64,000 nt of DNA from Elgaria multicarinata webbii (Eukaryota; Chordata; Lepidosauria; Squamata; Anguidae), in assembly GCF_023053635.1 (NCBI RefSeq), contig NC_086183.1, forward strand, positions 29,771,501-29,835,500, written 5' to 3'. The notes under the pieces are model-generated. The model made no database searches. It was not told the DNA's origin and saw only the letters and a list, made by a program, of their open reading frames with translations. Below, one piece after another: positions 19,024 to 31,362 of the stretch (within the stretch, counting starts at the first letter, position 1; each line of letters opens with the position of its first letter). The position numbers and the translations under genes are program-made.

Positions 19024-20419
19024 GAATTTTCGCTGTAGCAATGCCAAGGTATTTAATAACACCATGTTGCTCCCACAGAGAATGTCGAGTTTCTATTTCG
19101 GCGGAAGGTTAAGCAGTGCCGTTATACTATTTTTCTATCTCTATGGTCTTGGATAGCCGGGCTATAAAGGAGCTGATCTGTATTACAGGAAAGCAAAGGC
19201 TAGAGACGGATGTGCCATCTTAGATCGCCATGTTGGGTGGGTCTCAGAGAGCCCTTCTAGTGCAGCCATGTTGGGAAGGACGTTCCTCCCCTGTTGCCTA
19301 GGCAACGAAATCCCTATTTGAAGAGGCCTGGGTTCAAATGCTACATAAATGCTGTAGGGACTTGAGATAAGGCAGCCCTACAATAACAGTTCCATCTGTA
19401 AATTGGAGCATCAGCTAGGGTCAATATTGCCTTTTCCCTCATCATAGTTGCTCCCTTCCTTTAACACTTGATGTAGGCAGAAGTTCAACTAATGCAGCTT
19501 CTCATCGTAAGACACCTAAATGCTGATAGAAGCTGCACCTCTTGAAAGTCTTACCTGTTCTAACGGGTAAGAATCCTGCTGGGTAAATAAAGAGATAAGA
19601 TTCTGTCTTAGGGTGGCCAGGTGCTGTACTTTAGAGAGGACAGCCCTCTGTTTGAAGGTATCCTGTATTTGCTGGGCTGTCCAGTCCACCTCCAGTTTAA
19701 GGTCAAAGACCCATAAAGAGGGGGAGCAGCAACGGTTGCCCATTGACTGGGAACACTTGGGCAGACACCCATCTAGTTCATCTCTCCAGATGGTGTGTAT
19801 TTCTATTTAAATAACAGTTATTATTTCTAAATTTGCAGCCACACATATAAATTAGCACATGGAGATGTTATGCAAATTGATGTCTCCATTTGTCCTCTTT
19901 TTGGGAACGTGTAAACTTGCCACCTTATTCTGTTGTGATGATGTGAAAGTAAACACATTTTCTGCGCATTGTATGGGCTCCTCATAAGAGGGTAAAGAGC
20001 AGGTGGAATGAACAAGAAACTTCCACAGTTATGGTGGCTGCTAACACCATCCCACAGCCTCCAGTTCAAATTAAAATAGCTTTCTCCGCTATGTTTTTTT
20101 TTAATATACATTTAGATACCAAGTGTCAGTATATTTTTCAATGTATCTCCCAAAGCCAGCTTCTCAATGCTATCCCATTTATTAATTGTGAACTCATTCT
20201 CTGTGTATTGATTCTTATGTAGGCAAAACTGCACCATCAGAATAGGCTGCACCCCAAGACTTGCAGAAGTACCCAAAAAAATTAAGAAGGGGGGAAAACT
20301 ATGAGGTAGGAGAATCAACAACCCAAAACCAGCCCAGTGAGCATTGAGTATGCCCAATGCCCAAAGAACAATTAAAAGAAGAGAAAACTAAGGGGTGGAA
20401 TGAAATGGAACCCTAAACA
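19024..20419. other. No gene or clear repeat seen apart from the second X-box
   Basis: A CORE-SINE B-box-like scrap (GGCCTGGGTTCAAATGC) is near 19326. The rest is unassigned A/T-leaning sequence. Confidence 0.45.
19293..19306. promoter_or_regulatory. Second X-box-like palindrome
   Basis: GTTGCCTAGGCAAC is another perfect 14-bp X-box palindrome, about 1.6 kb upstream of the first. An L2 insertion (17903-19016) lies between them, so in the ancestral sequence they were about 0.5 kb apart. Surrounding bases are only mildly GC-rich and no exon was recognised beside it. Confidence 0.6.
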
Positions 20420-21066
20420 GAAGCAATTCTGTGTACCATTCTGGTCACCACACCTAATAAAGGATATTAGAGCTGGAAAAAGTGCAGAAAAGAGCAACTA
20501 AAATGATTAAGGGGCTGGAGTATCTCCCCTACCAGGGAGGGTTAGATCAACTGGGATTGTATAGCTTGGAAAAGAGGAGGCTAAGGGGAGACATGATAGA
20601 GGTGTACAAAATTATCCATGGTATGGAGAATGTGGATAGGGAGACATCTTTCTCCCTCTCTCAAAATACTAGAACCCGGGGTCATCCTATGAAACTGATT
20701 GGTGGGAGATCCAGGACAAATAAAAGGAAGGACTTCTTCACGCAGCGCAGAGTTAAATTATGGAACTCACTACCACAAGATGTAGCGATGGCCACCAATC
20801 TGGATGGCTTTAAAAGGGGGTTGGATAAATTCCTGGAGGCGAAGGCTATCCATGGCTACTAGCCCTGATGGTTGTGTGGTATCTCCTGTATTCAAGGCAG
20901 TAAGCCTGTGTGCACCAGTTGCTGGGGAACATGGATGGGAGGGTGCGGTTGCACCATGTCCTGCTTGTTCATCCCTGGCCGATGGCTGGTTAGCCACTGT
21001 GTGAACAGAGTGCTGAACTAGATGGACCCTTGGTCTGATCCAGCATGGCACTTCTGATGTTCTTAA
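20420..21066 (+). repeat. CR1-group LINE (second subfamily), best copy
   Basis: An open frame at 20482-20862 codes [59 protein letters not shown] and the tail FLEAKAIHGY. A 3' UTR follows, ending GGCACTTCTGATGTTCTTA. 5' truncated within ORF2; the C-terminus is intact. Confidence 0.93.
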
Positions 21067-22711
21067 TCTACACTGCAGCATTCTGTTGCAGGTCTCACTT
21101 GTAAATTTCAGAATCTCATACATATATATTGCTTGATCCATTTAAAACATGTATTCAGTCAATTAAAAAGGAGGACTTTGGAAGATGTTCCAGTAAGAAG
21201 GAAACCAACAACTAACGAGTTTGTTAAAATAGATACAGTACCTATTAACGATTAGAAAAATAGGAGCAGCCTTTGCTTATACAAGGGATCTTTGAAGCGG
21301 AGAACTTTTTAAACAGCAACATTATGGTAAACATTCGCTTCAAACAGGAGCGTCATCATATGCCTATTGGAGCCTCGGCAAAGATCTCTGAAATGGAGAG
21401 ATAACTAGCTATTTCATGGCGTTCATCTTTTCATGACGAAGCACAGCCCCTGAAATTAATTAATTGGAATGTTCCACTGAGAGACGAGGATTAATGGTGT
21501 TTGCGGAAAGGTTTAGGAAAGGTCAAACTGTCTGTGATGTAAGTCTGAGCTTGTACTTAACTGAAATTGCTGATGGTGAAGCTGCTGCCATCACAATCAA
21601 TGGTGAATCCAAGTACAACTCCACTTGGCCCAAAAATTGATAGAATTGGAAGGGAGACTTGGGCTTCCATCCAAATCGGTGTCTCTTCTGAGGAGAGGAG
21701 AAATGACGTGCAGGGGCAAGAATGTCCCACCTTTGGGGCAAGGATAATACAGAACAGGCCAGGAAAAAACAGGGACTTCAATCCCTGTCCATGGGACAGT
21801 CAGCGGTCAGCGGTACCTGCCACATGCAGTGACTCCTTGTGGATATTAGCTTCATCCCACGTACCTGTTTCCCTCGAATTATCCCCTACAGCACTAAGCT
21901 GTTGCCGTTGTTGTTGTTGTTAGCTAAATCACACCCTGGGCGGCAGCGCTCCTAAGGTCCTTTGCATACCAGGAAATGGGTTTAAGGGGGGAAATGTAAA
22001 AAATCATAAAAAATCAATGGATGACCCAATCCAATTCAAATTTGGTATGCTTAAAGCTCTCCTTAATATCTATCACTGTGCCAATTTTGAAGTCTTTATC
22101 TTTAAAGCTTACGCAGATGTAAGCAGTTGTTTAATTCATATCAAATCCTGCTCCTGCGCCCCAGTGGCCACTCGGAAAACACGCTCGGAAACTAGTAGCA
22201 AAATAGGGCGGGTCTTTTCCCTTTATAGCACAATGAAAGCAGGATGCATGGGAGTACTTCACAGTCAAAGTGGATTACAAACTGGAAAACTTCAGAGTAC
22301 TTCACAATAAAAGGAGATTATAAGCTGGAAAACTTCAGAGCGATTGCACAGTATAACGCTGGGGTGATAAAGCTCACTGACTGGGTTCACACAACACGGG
22401 CAGGAACCGGGGTTGCTGAAGAGCCTAGCAGGGCCAGATAGACTGAGTGGGCTAAAAAGACGCCTGAGTGGCCTCTATGGTAGCACAGGCCCTGCCGCTC
22501 CTGAGGCATGCCTAGGGTCTACGCACACTTCATGCGGAGTAAGCGCCCTTGAAATCAGCAAACAAACAAACTCCCACCAAGTTCCCTGGCTTTTAGCGCA
22601 CAGAGCCCCCAGAAGAAACAGACTTTCCTCATTCCATTTTGGGTCGCTTTTTTGGACGGAGGAACCGCAATCACAGCAGGACATGGCCGCCGTCCTGTGA
22701 GGACTTTGAAT
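21067..22711. other. Unassigned sequence with a 43-bp duplication
   Basis: It holds a GTT run near 21900-21920 and two tandem 43-bp units (22252-22294, 22295-22337; both contain CTGGAAAACTTCA). The flank GTATAACGCTGGGGTGATAA resembles 23106-23124. No exon recognised. Confidence 0.5.
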
Positions 22712-23034
22712 TTCTAGGGTGACCCTATGAAAAGGAGGACAGGGCCCCTGTATCTTTAACAGTTGTATTGAAAAGGGAATTTCAGCAGGTGTCATTTGTA
22801 TATATGGGGAACCTGGTGAAATTTCCTTTTCATCACAACAGTTAAAGCTGCAGGTGCCCTGCCCTCTTTTAAAGCTGGTCACTCTAGTATAGCTCCTGCA
22901 GCTTTAACTGGTGTGATGATGACGGAATTTCATCAGGTTCTCCATATGTACAAATGACACCTGCTGAAATTCCCTTCTCTATGCAACTGTAAGAGATACA
23001 GGAGCCCTGTCCTCCTTTTCATATGGTCACCCTA
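22712..23034. mobile_element. hAT MITE (TAGGGTGACC family), complete
   Basis: Both ends present, hairpin arms through AAAGCTGCAGGTGCC and its mirror. CTTTGAAT is repeated on both sides (22704-22711, 23035-23042), with three extra bases before TAGGG. Confidence 0.92.
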
Positions 23035-23904
23035 CTTTGAATGCAATTTGCCATATAAGGTCTGCATCATATGATTCCTTTGCATACCTTCTGTCGTGAG
23101 AGCACACTATAACGCTGGTGGGATGGAGCTCATAGTCTTGATAGTTGGGATCAGTCAGTCTCAGGTGGTTTTGAAATTCAATGTCTCTGATTCGCTGTGT
23201 GATAGCCGCTTTAGCTTTCATGTATCCCAAAACCCGTATGGCATCCGTCGAGAAGCCCAAATTCTGCAATTTTGTCGATGGTGTCCTTTTCCATTTGGAT
23301 TGAAATGTGTCCTATACTCTGAGGTACTTTTTCTTAGTGTGGTAAAGAAGAGCATTCCGGAAAAACGCTCTCCCCTCTGTGAACATTCCCGTGAACAATG
23401 AGATGAGGCGTACCTCCTTCGGACTAAATGCTGTCTATTATTGTCCTCCTCGCTCTCCGTGGAAACGGGACAAGCCTGTTACTGCTTTTATGAAGACAAA
23501 AATAAAACAATCCTAAGGAACAGATCATTAAATATTATTAAGCCATGGGCAGGGAAACACAATCAATCACAGACGAGAACGCCAATAAAACAATGGCGGT
23601 TATACCGAGTGGCTTTATTTTATCGTTGTCTTGGGGCGTGTGGGTGTGTTGAAATTGTAAATTGCATCGACGGCATCTACTAGTTGGAGTATATAAATTT
23701 AATAAATGAATAAATAACTGTGAGCCTGGCGCATGTGACGCATAAGCCGGGTCAAATTTGCATTTCTTGCTCAACTCCTCACAAGAAATCGTGTGACAGC
23801 CCATCACGCATTTTGTGAGAGGGAAGCACACGGTGGCTGCCCTCAGGAAGCTGATCCTCTGTCAGGAACAGATGGTGCATTGCTTACAAAGTGATGGCAG
23901 TGAC
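23035..23904. other. Unassigned sequence, minus-strand open frame at 23027-23269
   Basis: The 80-codon frame (ITQRIRDIEFQNHLRLTDP, SHDRRYAKESYDADL) has protein-like composition but no family I recognise and no splice signals I can defend. A short L2-like tail lies at 23690-23716. Confidence 0.35.
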
Positions 23905-24176
23905 TAGGGTGACCATATGGAAAGGAGGACAGGGCTCCTGTATCTTTAAGAGTTGTATAGAAAGGGGGGTTTCAGCAGGTGTCATTTGTATATATGGAGA
24001 ACCTGGTGAAATCCCCTCTTCATCACAACAGTTAAAGCTGCAGCTTTAACTGTTGTGATGAAGAGGGGATTCCACCAGGTGCTGCATGCCTACGAATGAC
24101 ACCTGTTGAAATCCTCTTTTCTATACAACTCTTAAAGATACAGGAGCCCTGTCCTCCTTTCCATATGGTCACCCTA
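23905..24176. mobile_element. hAT MITE (TAGGGTGACC family), complete
   Basis: The ends TAGGGTGACCATATGGAAAG and its complement; flanks GGCAGTGA and GGCAATGA, an 8-bp duplication with one difference. Shorter at the centre than the 22712 copy. Confidence 0.92.
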
Positions 24177-24184
24177 GGCAATGA

Positions 24185-24521
24185 GGACTGGGATTACTAC
24201 AGCAGCGCACTGTGCTGTAGTAACTCCACACTTTCCTCCCTTTGCAGAGCCACGGTGCCACCTGGGCGTCTTCACAGCTCTGAAATTTCCATCCATGATT
24301 TACACGAGTTCCCATTGGTAGGAGATGTATAAATGGATGTGGTTCCACCCACCCACCTCATTGCAAAATGGAGAGGGGGGGGGTGGTCACCTTAGCTACA
24401 TATGCAGTTGAAGTGATGTACTGTCTGCAGCTGGAAGGAACGGCATCAATATGAATACTTAATAATAAAAATAAGAAGAGGAGGAGGAGGTCGAAGAAAG
24501 AAAGAAGGCAGGAAGGCAGGA

Positions 24522-24570
<49 letters not shown>

Positions 24571-25101
24571 TGTCTGTATTAAAAGCCCCCTGGTGTTGAT
24601 TAAACTAGGCCTCCTGCTGTAGATTCCAGCTCTCGCCACCTGCCTGGCATGGGTTGGCTGCTGCACTCTTTGATAAATGGCTTCTTAAGTGTCTCTCTCA
24701 TCTCCTGCTAAAATGCTGCCAGGGGCGCTTTCCTGCAGAGCAGTTCCTCCACACAACAGACAGCAGAAAAAAAGAAGGGGGAAGGGGAAAACAGAAGCAA
24801 AGGAGAGGTCTTTTCTTTTCCCCCTGTGCCTGTGGAAACGGTCCAAAGGGGTGGGATGGAGAGGTGTTGAGCCAGGCCAGAGGTGGGCCAGGACCAGACG
24901 TACTGTACAATTAACCCAGAGCAGTTGTCCGGGTTCGCTATGTATTAAGGGGCACGCCAGCATCCTATGCAATGTTGCAAAGGGTTCTGGGACGCGGCTA
25001 GCTCAGCAGAAGAGCCATGCCAGATCAGACCAAGGGTTATAAGAACATTAGATCCTAGGAAGAGCCATGCTGGATCAGACCAAGGGCACTCCCAGGACAC
25101 A
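24185..25101. other. Unassigned, with an (AAAG)n tract and CR1-group scraps
   Basis: AAAG repeats at 24521-24568. Near 25005-25090 two scraps (GCCATGCTGGATCAGACCAA) are 3' UTR of the second CR1-group subfamily on the minus strand. Confidence 0.6.
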
Positions 25102-25231
25102 GGCCTTAGCTAGACCTAAGGTTTATCCTGGGATCATCCCAGGGTCATCCCTGTTCATGTAAATGACACACAGGATGTCCCGGGAGCAGGCAGGGACGAC
25201 CCTGGGATAAACCTTAGCTCTAGCTAAGGCC
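25102..25231. mobile_element. Palindromic MITE (GGCCTTAGCTAGA ends)
   Basis: The left arm GGCCTTAGCTAGACCTAAGG and TTTATCCTGGGATCATCCC mirror the right arm (GACCCTGGGATAAACCTTAG, CTAGCTAAGGCC). No target duplication was clear. Confidence 0.75.
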
Positions 25232-25579
25232 TTAATCACCTTGGGTGCTAAGAAGGTGTGCCTAATTTCACACTGGAATCTCTCCAACCATCAATTCTTC
25301 CTGTCTTCAATTAAGAATGCTTTGCAATAGCTGACAGGCAGCCGCTTTCTCCTTCACAGAGGTCCCTCATGTACCTGTAGCCGGTCCCTTTTTATAACTT
25401 CCTTGCCGACGACCCAACTGACCGTACCCCAGAGTCTGCGTAACGACGACGTGTGATTTATCCAGCGTGATTGTCAGAAATAGCTTTATTATGACCCACG
25501 GTTTTCCTTCCGCTATCCGGAAAGATCAGCGCTTGTTGACACTGGTGTACCTTCTCCAGCCTGCCTTTGCAGTGGTAAG

Positions 25580-26210
25580 TAGGACTGTGCTACGCTCCGT
25601 TTTGGGTTGTAGAAGCGGGAGCGGAGCGGCCCGATTTGCCTCCGCCAAAGGCGGATCCGAATCGGGTCAGGGGAGCTGCGGATCAAGGCGAAGCGGTTCG
25701 CCGCCATTCAGAGCGCCGAACGCTGGTAAGGGGGGAGGGAGGCTCACCTGGCAGCGATGGCGCAGTCTGTGCGGAGGAGCCAGGTAAGGAGACAGGGGGG
25801 CTTACCTGTGTCTGTCGCGATCCGGTGCTGGCTTCAACCTAGGCCCCGGCCTCAAAGTGGAAGCAGGCGGCCTGCTTCCACTTTGAGGCCTGGGCCTCAG
25901 TTGAAGCCGGCGCCAGACCGCGCCAGAGGCAGGTAAGTGGGGGGGAGGGGGGCTTACCTGGCTCTGCCACCGCCACCACAGTCTGTGCAGCAGTGGCAGC
26001 GGAGCCAGGTAAGGGGGGAGGGGACTTATTTGTCCCCCATTTTGTCCCCCCTTCCCCACTTCCCTGCCTCCGCTGCCTGCTGTGGAGGCAAGTAAGTAGG
26101 GAAAGGGGGCAAAATCTCGATCTGCCCCTCTGGATCTCGATCCGTGGAGTGGAGCGGGGGAAGGTCGGATCAACCCGAAGTGGTTCGGAGGGGCCCGTGC
26201 ACAGCCCTAG
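25580..26210. mobile_element. GC-rich palindromic DNA transposon relic
   Basis: The ends AGGACTGTGC and GCACAGCCCT are inverted, with CGGATCC/GGATCTCG arms inside, several reversed modules (GGAAGCAGGCGGCCTGCTTC) and repeated CTTACCTGGC / GCCAGGTAAG. High CpG. No coding frame of any known transposase was seen. Confidence 0.6.
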
Positions 26211-27527
26211 TACTAAGGGGTAAAAGTGTTATCTTTTAAGAAAAATTGAGGCTTTTATTCTTACGCAGACAAGCTTTCTCTGTCACACGTACTCCCTGCG
26301 CCTATAATCATTTTTAAAATTTAGTGCAGTCACAGGCGTTTGGAAAATAACTCTCTGCGTATTTTCAGGTGCATTGCACTTTATAGCTTCTTAAATTTTC
26401 AGGCCTAAGCCCTGACATTCACAACAGGCCGCAGGACACAAATTAAGCAGCCGCTTTGCTCATGCCTGAGCAAGAGTCCTGTGTAACTCAAAAGTTTGCT
26501 TCCAGCCTCGGTTGCTCTGTCGGTGCTTTCATCTGACTTGCTTCATGTTTCTGATTCTTTGGGAACCAACTGCACAGCGATTCTAATTTCTCTTTATAGT
26601 TAACTCAAAATCATTAACGGGCCCCGGCGTTATGATGACACCATGTTTTTCTGGATGACAACCTCCCCAACGGCTGCCTTGCCGGCCCAGCTGCCGCAGT
26701 GGCACAACGCAGACACAGCCGTGTCAGCAAAATTATAGCGGCTACATCTTTCAAAAATTACTGTTTTAAATTCCATTTAACAGCAGCTATGGGGAATGGC
26801 ATGTGCAAGTCCCTCGTTGCCTCTAGGGGGCAGTGTGTTGGCACGTCCAAATTCTGGCTGGAAAGGATGGATTTGGGTTGGATTATTTTGCACGGGAAAG
26901 GGAAAAAGCTGAAGATCATATCCTGTAATCCCTTTGGGTTGTTGTTTTTTTAAATCTCCCCTGAAGGCACTTCACAGAGCTTCTTCGCCCACCCCTGGCT
27001 ACCAGAAAAGAGTGAAAAGTAGCACTGCTTTTCTTTAGCAGACGGGGGAAGATCAGACCACAAAGAAGCTAACATTTGGTGGAATTTTGAAAGAGAACCC
27101 AGGAGTCCTGCTGCCCTAATCCTGTCCTCGGTTTGAAAAAAAGCAAATCCCGAACCGTGGACCCTGGGAGTCCTGGCTGGTGTGCCAGGAGAAAAAGATT
27201 TACTTAACCAAAGCTACCTGCAGCCAACCTTCCCTAGAGGAGACTTCCAGCTGCAACTCTGCATGAATAACTGTTCTGGGCTCATTGCCTCTTTTCCAGA
27301 CAGGGTTCAGCCTGATGCAGAATTACTAGGGGTGAAGGAGGAAGGGAGGCAGGCAGGCAGGCTCCTCTGAGATGGGAAGAAATTCTTACTCTTTCACATA
27401 TTCAAAAGGAAAACATTCTGTTCGTGTGGACAAGAATTGTGACTCCAATTTTTAACTTGGGAACAAATAATAAAAATAAAAATAATTAGGCATTTGGGAA
27501 AAGGTGCTGTAGAGTCGTGGGTAGGTA
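26211..27527. other. No gene or clear repeat seen
   Basis: Mixed-composition sequence; GGCAGGCAGGCAGG run near 27349. Both strands were read for exon-like conserved words and none were found. Confidence 0.4.
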
Positions 27528-27766
27528 GGCAGACTATCAATGGCTACTAGCCCTGATGGTTGTGTGCTATTGCCAGTATTCAAGGCAGTAAGCCTGTGTG
27601 CCCCTGTTGCTGGGGAACATGGGTGGGAGGGTGCTGTTGCACCATGTCCTGCTTGTTGGTCCCTGGCCGATGGCTGGTTGGCCACTGTGGGAACAGAGTG
27701 CTGGACTAGATGGACCCTTGGTCTGATCCAGAATCAGGGCACTTCTGATGTTCTGATGTTCTTACT
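27528..27766 (+). repeat. CR1-group LINE (second subfamily), 3' end
   Basis: It starts in the last codons (CTATCAATGGCTACTAG) and runs through the 3' UTR to TGATGTTCTGATGTTCTTA, the terminal short repeat. Confidence 0.88.
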
Positions 27767-30606
27767 TTATGCTTTGTTGTAGAATCTTAAGATTCACCAG
27801 CCGGAACCTGACACAAAAGTCATAGATTTAGGAGGTAATCCTATGCAAGTTTAGACAGCTGGGGAATGCTGGGAGTTGTAGGATATATATTTTCTCTGTT
27901 GAAACGTGCATACAATTCCGCTCTCAAGCAATTATGGTTATCAGCTGGCAATAGGCCAGGTACTAAATGTGCATTTCAAAAGCACAAATCCCTTTGGCCT
28001 TCAAAAGAAGAGACATCTGCATTTCTCGCTGGTTCTGATCTTAACCATTGGTTTTCTCCACGTCTCCTCTGAGGCCATGTGCTCCTGGTAACCTCTACCA
28101 TGGGCCCCACATTCAAAAGAACAGCCCTCTCAGTCTGAGCATATATTCCAAAAACAAAAACAATGACTATGTGTAGCACATCCAGTTTTTAATTTTTTAT
28201 ACATTTATAAATTTAAAAAATTCTAAAACTTAAAATATATCCAGATTTTAAAAAGTGAAACGTTTTGGTATAAAACACCAGCTTTAGTCACAAACAAGGG
28301 TATGCTACAATACCACATAAGCTGAGCCAGAACCAATGAGCAATAGGCCGGACCTCAATGAGGGAACGTGGATTAACAATCAACACTTGTATTCAACAGC
28401 CAACCAAGCTGCATTAATAAACCTCGTGGCTGGTTTCATCTCATCCTTTACACTGATATCAGTTTTCAGCTTATCAATAAACATTGCCTCCTTATGTTAC
28501 GAGCATATGTTGTGAGGCGAAAGTCCTAGCTTATTTTCTAGTCTTTCATCCTTCCATGTATTTGCAATGGAACATCTCTCTCTTTCTCTCTCCCCGCCTG
28601 CAGGGGGAAAGTGCCTTTGAGCATGTGAAGACTGCCCAGATTCCATGTGCAGGGCCAGCGGTCAAGGCTTCAGCTTAACCTACCTCGCAGGGTTGTCCTG
28701 AGGATGATACGGGGAGAGCCCTATACGCTGCTCTGAGCACCTTGGAGATTGAAATGTAATAAATAAACCAACTAAATAATATTGCGGCTGCCCAGTTCCG
28801 GAATGCCTCTCGCCTCTTCATAAATTAAGTGCTGCAACTCCAGTCCCCTCCTGCCACAACTCAGCTCATTTGGTGGGCTGAAATTTCCCAACGGGACCGG
28901 CGGAAAAGCAGCCATCGCAATTAGCAGTAATTGGGCCGCGTTTCTGACAGCGTCTGCAGAAAAAACTCACCTCCGGGTCAGGATTGATTGGCAGAACACA
29001 GCAGGGAGGGCGTGGGGGGGGGAGAGGATTGGGGGGTTGCTTCTCCCCACTACCCCACAGGGTGGTGGGGAGGGGCTCCCCCCTGGGAACAGAAGGGCAT
29101 CGGAGGAATTGTAGAGACTGGTATAAACATAAGTCCTCTTGATGAACGGCAGTTGTAGGCCATGCTAATGGGTTGAGGAGGATTCACAAAAGAAGGCAAA
29201 GCTTAGATCAATCAATAAATGTTGCATTTGGTTGTCTTGAGTTCAAGTTCAGACAAAGACTCGCTTGTGACTCTGGGTATGGCCTGGTTTATACATGCAG
29301 CAGGGTGATGTGGTAGAGTCCAAGCGATAGAGTGGGCGTTACCACCTTAGACTGCAGGTGAGGGATTGGGTCTTTTGAAGTTTCCCTGCTTTTTTAACAA
29401 AACAAAAACAAAAACATCCCTGCAGGTAGAAAGCTAGCCTCGCAGGGAACAGGCTGAACTAGAATCTTTTCCTTCAATGTGCTAATTATTGTTGTTTTTA
29501 AACTTGTAGGGATTTTTTTAAACATAGGGGAGAATTCAAAAATTGACTTTTCCTCATAAGTGCCCTCTACCACCTCATTCTGCTGCATGTGTCAATGCGG
29601 CCATATGTTGCGTTCTCTCAGCTTCAGCTGTGGAACAGAAATAACGGTGCCCTTCCTGCTTCCTCACAGGTCAGTTGTGGGGGCTGAGAGATCCAGGACT
29701 GTAAAGCCCGTTTTTGCATTAAGAGTATTATGTCAGCTGGAATAAGGAATCATACGCCCATTCCCCCTAAATTCCCATCTGTCAGGTCATCAGCATGTCT
29801 ATAACTCAACGTTAGTGGAGCGGCTAAAAAACTGAGAGCTGTGAACCCTGAAGTTCTGGGTTCAAATCCTGCCGCTCACCATGAACTCAAAGAATGGCCC
29901 CAGGGAAGCTATTATCTCTTACGTTTTTGAGACTGGGGTGGGTGCAGAAGAGACAGGCATTTCTGGAATCAGTTTTCCAAAGCGTACAGAATGTTCTTGG
30001 GGTCTGACAGCCGGGTACAAAAACTCATATTCGTGGCGATCCACATGCCAAACCTCTCTCTGATCCAAACCATTCGTGTGTCTAAATTGGTCTAGCAGCC
30101 ACCAGCCATCAAAAGCCATAGAGCAGGCCCTTTCAACTTTGCAGGCTTTACGAAAGTGCTGGGAAAAGGTCATTTCGCTTATTAAAAGAGCGTGCTTGAT
30201 TGAAGCTCAGTTGCCCAGGGCTGTGCCGGGTCTCTTTTCCACCCACGCCATGTAGAAGAAATCTCAAACGCTTCACTGTTGCAAGGCTGTCTCGCGGCTT
30301 AAGCGTGGAGAGCAGGGAGGTTTTAAGAAGCAAGAGTTTTGGGGAGGAAGGGAGGGGATGCTATTCCTCCTCTTTTCCCCAGAGCCGAAGCCTGGATTAG
30401 CTGAGACAGCCTCTGAGAAGAGATCTCAGCAGAACAACCTCCTCTCATCAGACTGGCCCCGGAAATCACAGCTTCCAGTAAATTACCTTTTCTAGATGTA
30501 CCTGTTACTGGTGTATATTCAACTGGTTCAAAATATCTGAGCTTCCTTCGCAGCTCTAGCAAAGTCGGTGTGACAATGTACAAGTTGTGTCCATCGGTCT
30601 TCACAT
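27767..30606. other. Unassigned, with MITE and SINE scraps
   Basis: A Harbinger-type MITE, worn (27829-27921: GTAATCCTATGCAAGTTTAG); an A/T-rich run (28190-28270); a CORE-SINE tail (28675-28775: CTTAACCTACCTCGCAGGGT, GAAATGTAATAAATAAA). No exon recognised. Confidence 0.5.
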
Positions 30607-31063
30607 ATAGAATCATAGAATAGTAGAGTTGGAAGGGGCCTCTAAGGCCATCGAGTCCAACCCCCCGCTCAATGCAGGAATCCACCCTAAAGCATCCCTG
30701 ACAGATGCTTGTCCAGCTGCCTCTTGAAGGCCTCTAGTGTGGGAGAGCCCACAACCTCCCTAGGTAACTGGTTCCATTGTCGTACTGCTCTAACAGTCAG
30801 GAAGTTTTTCCTGATGTCCAGCTGGAATCTGGCTTCCTTTAACTTGAGCCCATTATTCCGTGTCCTGCACTCTGGGAGGATCGAGAAGAGATCCTGGCCC
30901 TCCTCTGTGTGCCAACCTTTTAAGTATTTGAAGAGTGCTATCATGTCTCCCCTCAGCCTTCTCTTCTCCAGGCTAAACATGCCCAGTTCTTTCAGTCTCT
31001 CCTCATAGGGCTTTGCTTCCAGACCCCTGATCATCCTCGTTACCCTCCTCTGAACACGCTCCA
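30607..31063 (-). repeat. CR1 LINE, 3' part
   Basis: The minus strand codes [20 protein letters not shown] to [13 protein letters not shown] and stop, an intact CR1 ORF2 C-terminus, then the 3' UTR ending ATAGAATCATAGAATAG in reverse. Confidence 0.93.
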
Positions 31064-31197
31064 TATATATTATCTCAGTAATGTTTACAACAACCCCATA
31101 AGGTAGGTCAACAATTTTAAGCCTGATTGGAGGCTGTCTTAGCTGCTACTGGCATACTGCATTATTATTATTATTATTATTATTTTAACAAAACTAA

Positions 31198-31271
31198 AGG
31201 CATAATACTATGCCTGTTTAGACAGAAAGAAGTCCTACAATAGCTGTTTAAACATGCATAGGTTTGCGCCC
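31198..31271. mobile_element. Harbinger-type MITE, short copy
   Basis: AGGCATAATACTATGCC to GGTTTGCGCCC, flanked by TAA on both sides (31195-31197, 31272-31274). Confidence 0.7.
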
Positions 31272-31362
31272 TAAATCTTTCAGATAATTTTAGCAGGGAA
31301 GCTGAGGGCTGGATCCAGAGGTAGTCATACTTCGACCCTTTGATTTCAGCGGGTCTGCTCTA

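Noticed and set aside
24358-24666. Frame with repeated FLSF units
   Set aside because: Translation of the (AAAG)n tract in reverse.
25636-26223. CpG island promoter with short exons
   Set aside because: The palindromic layout with inverted ends explains the GC content and the splice-like words better.
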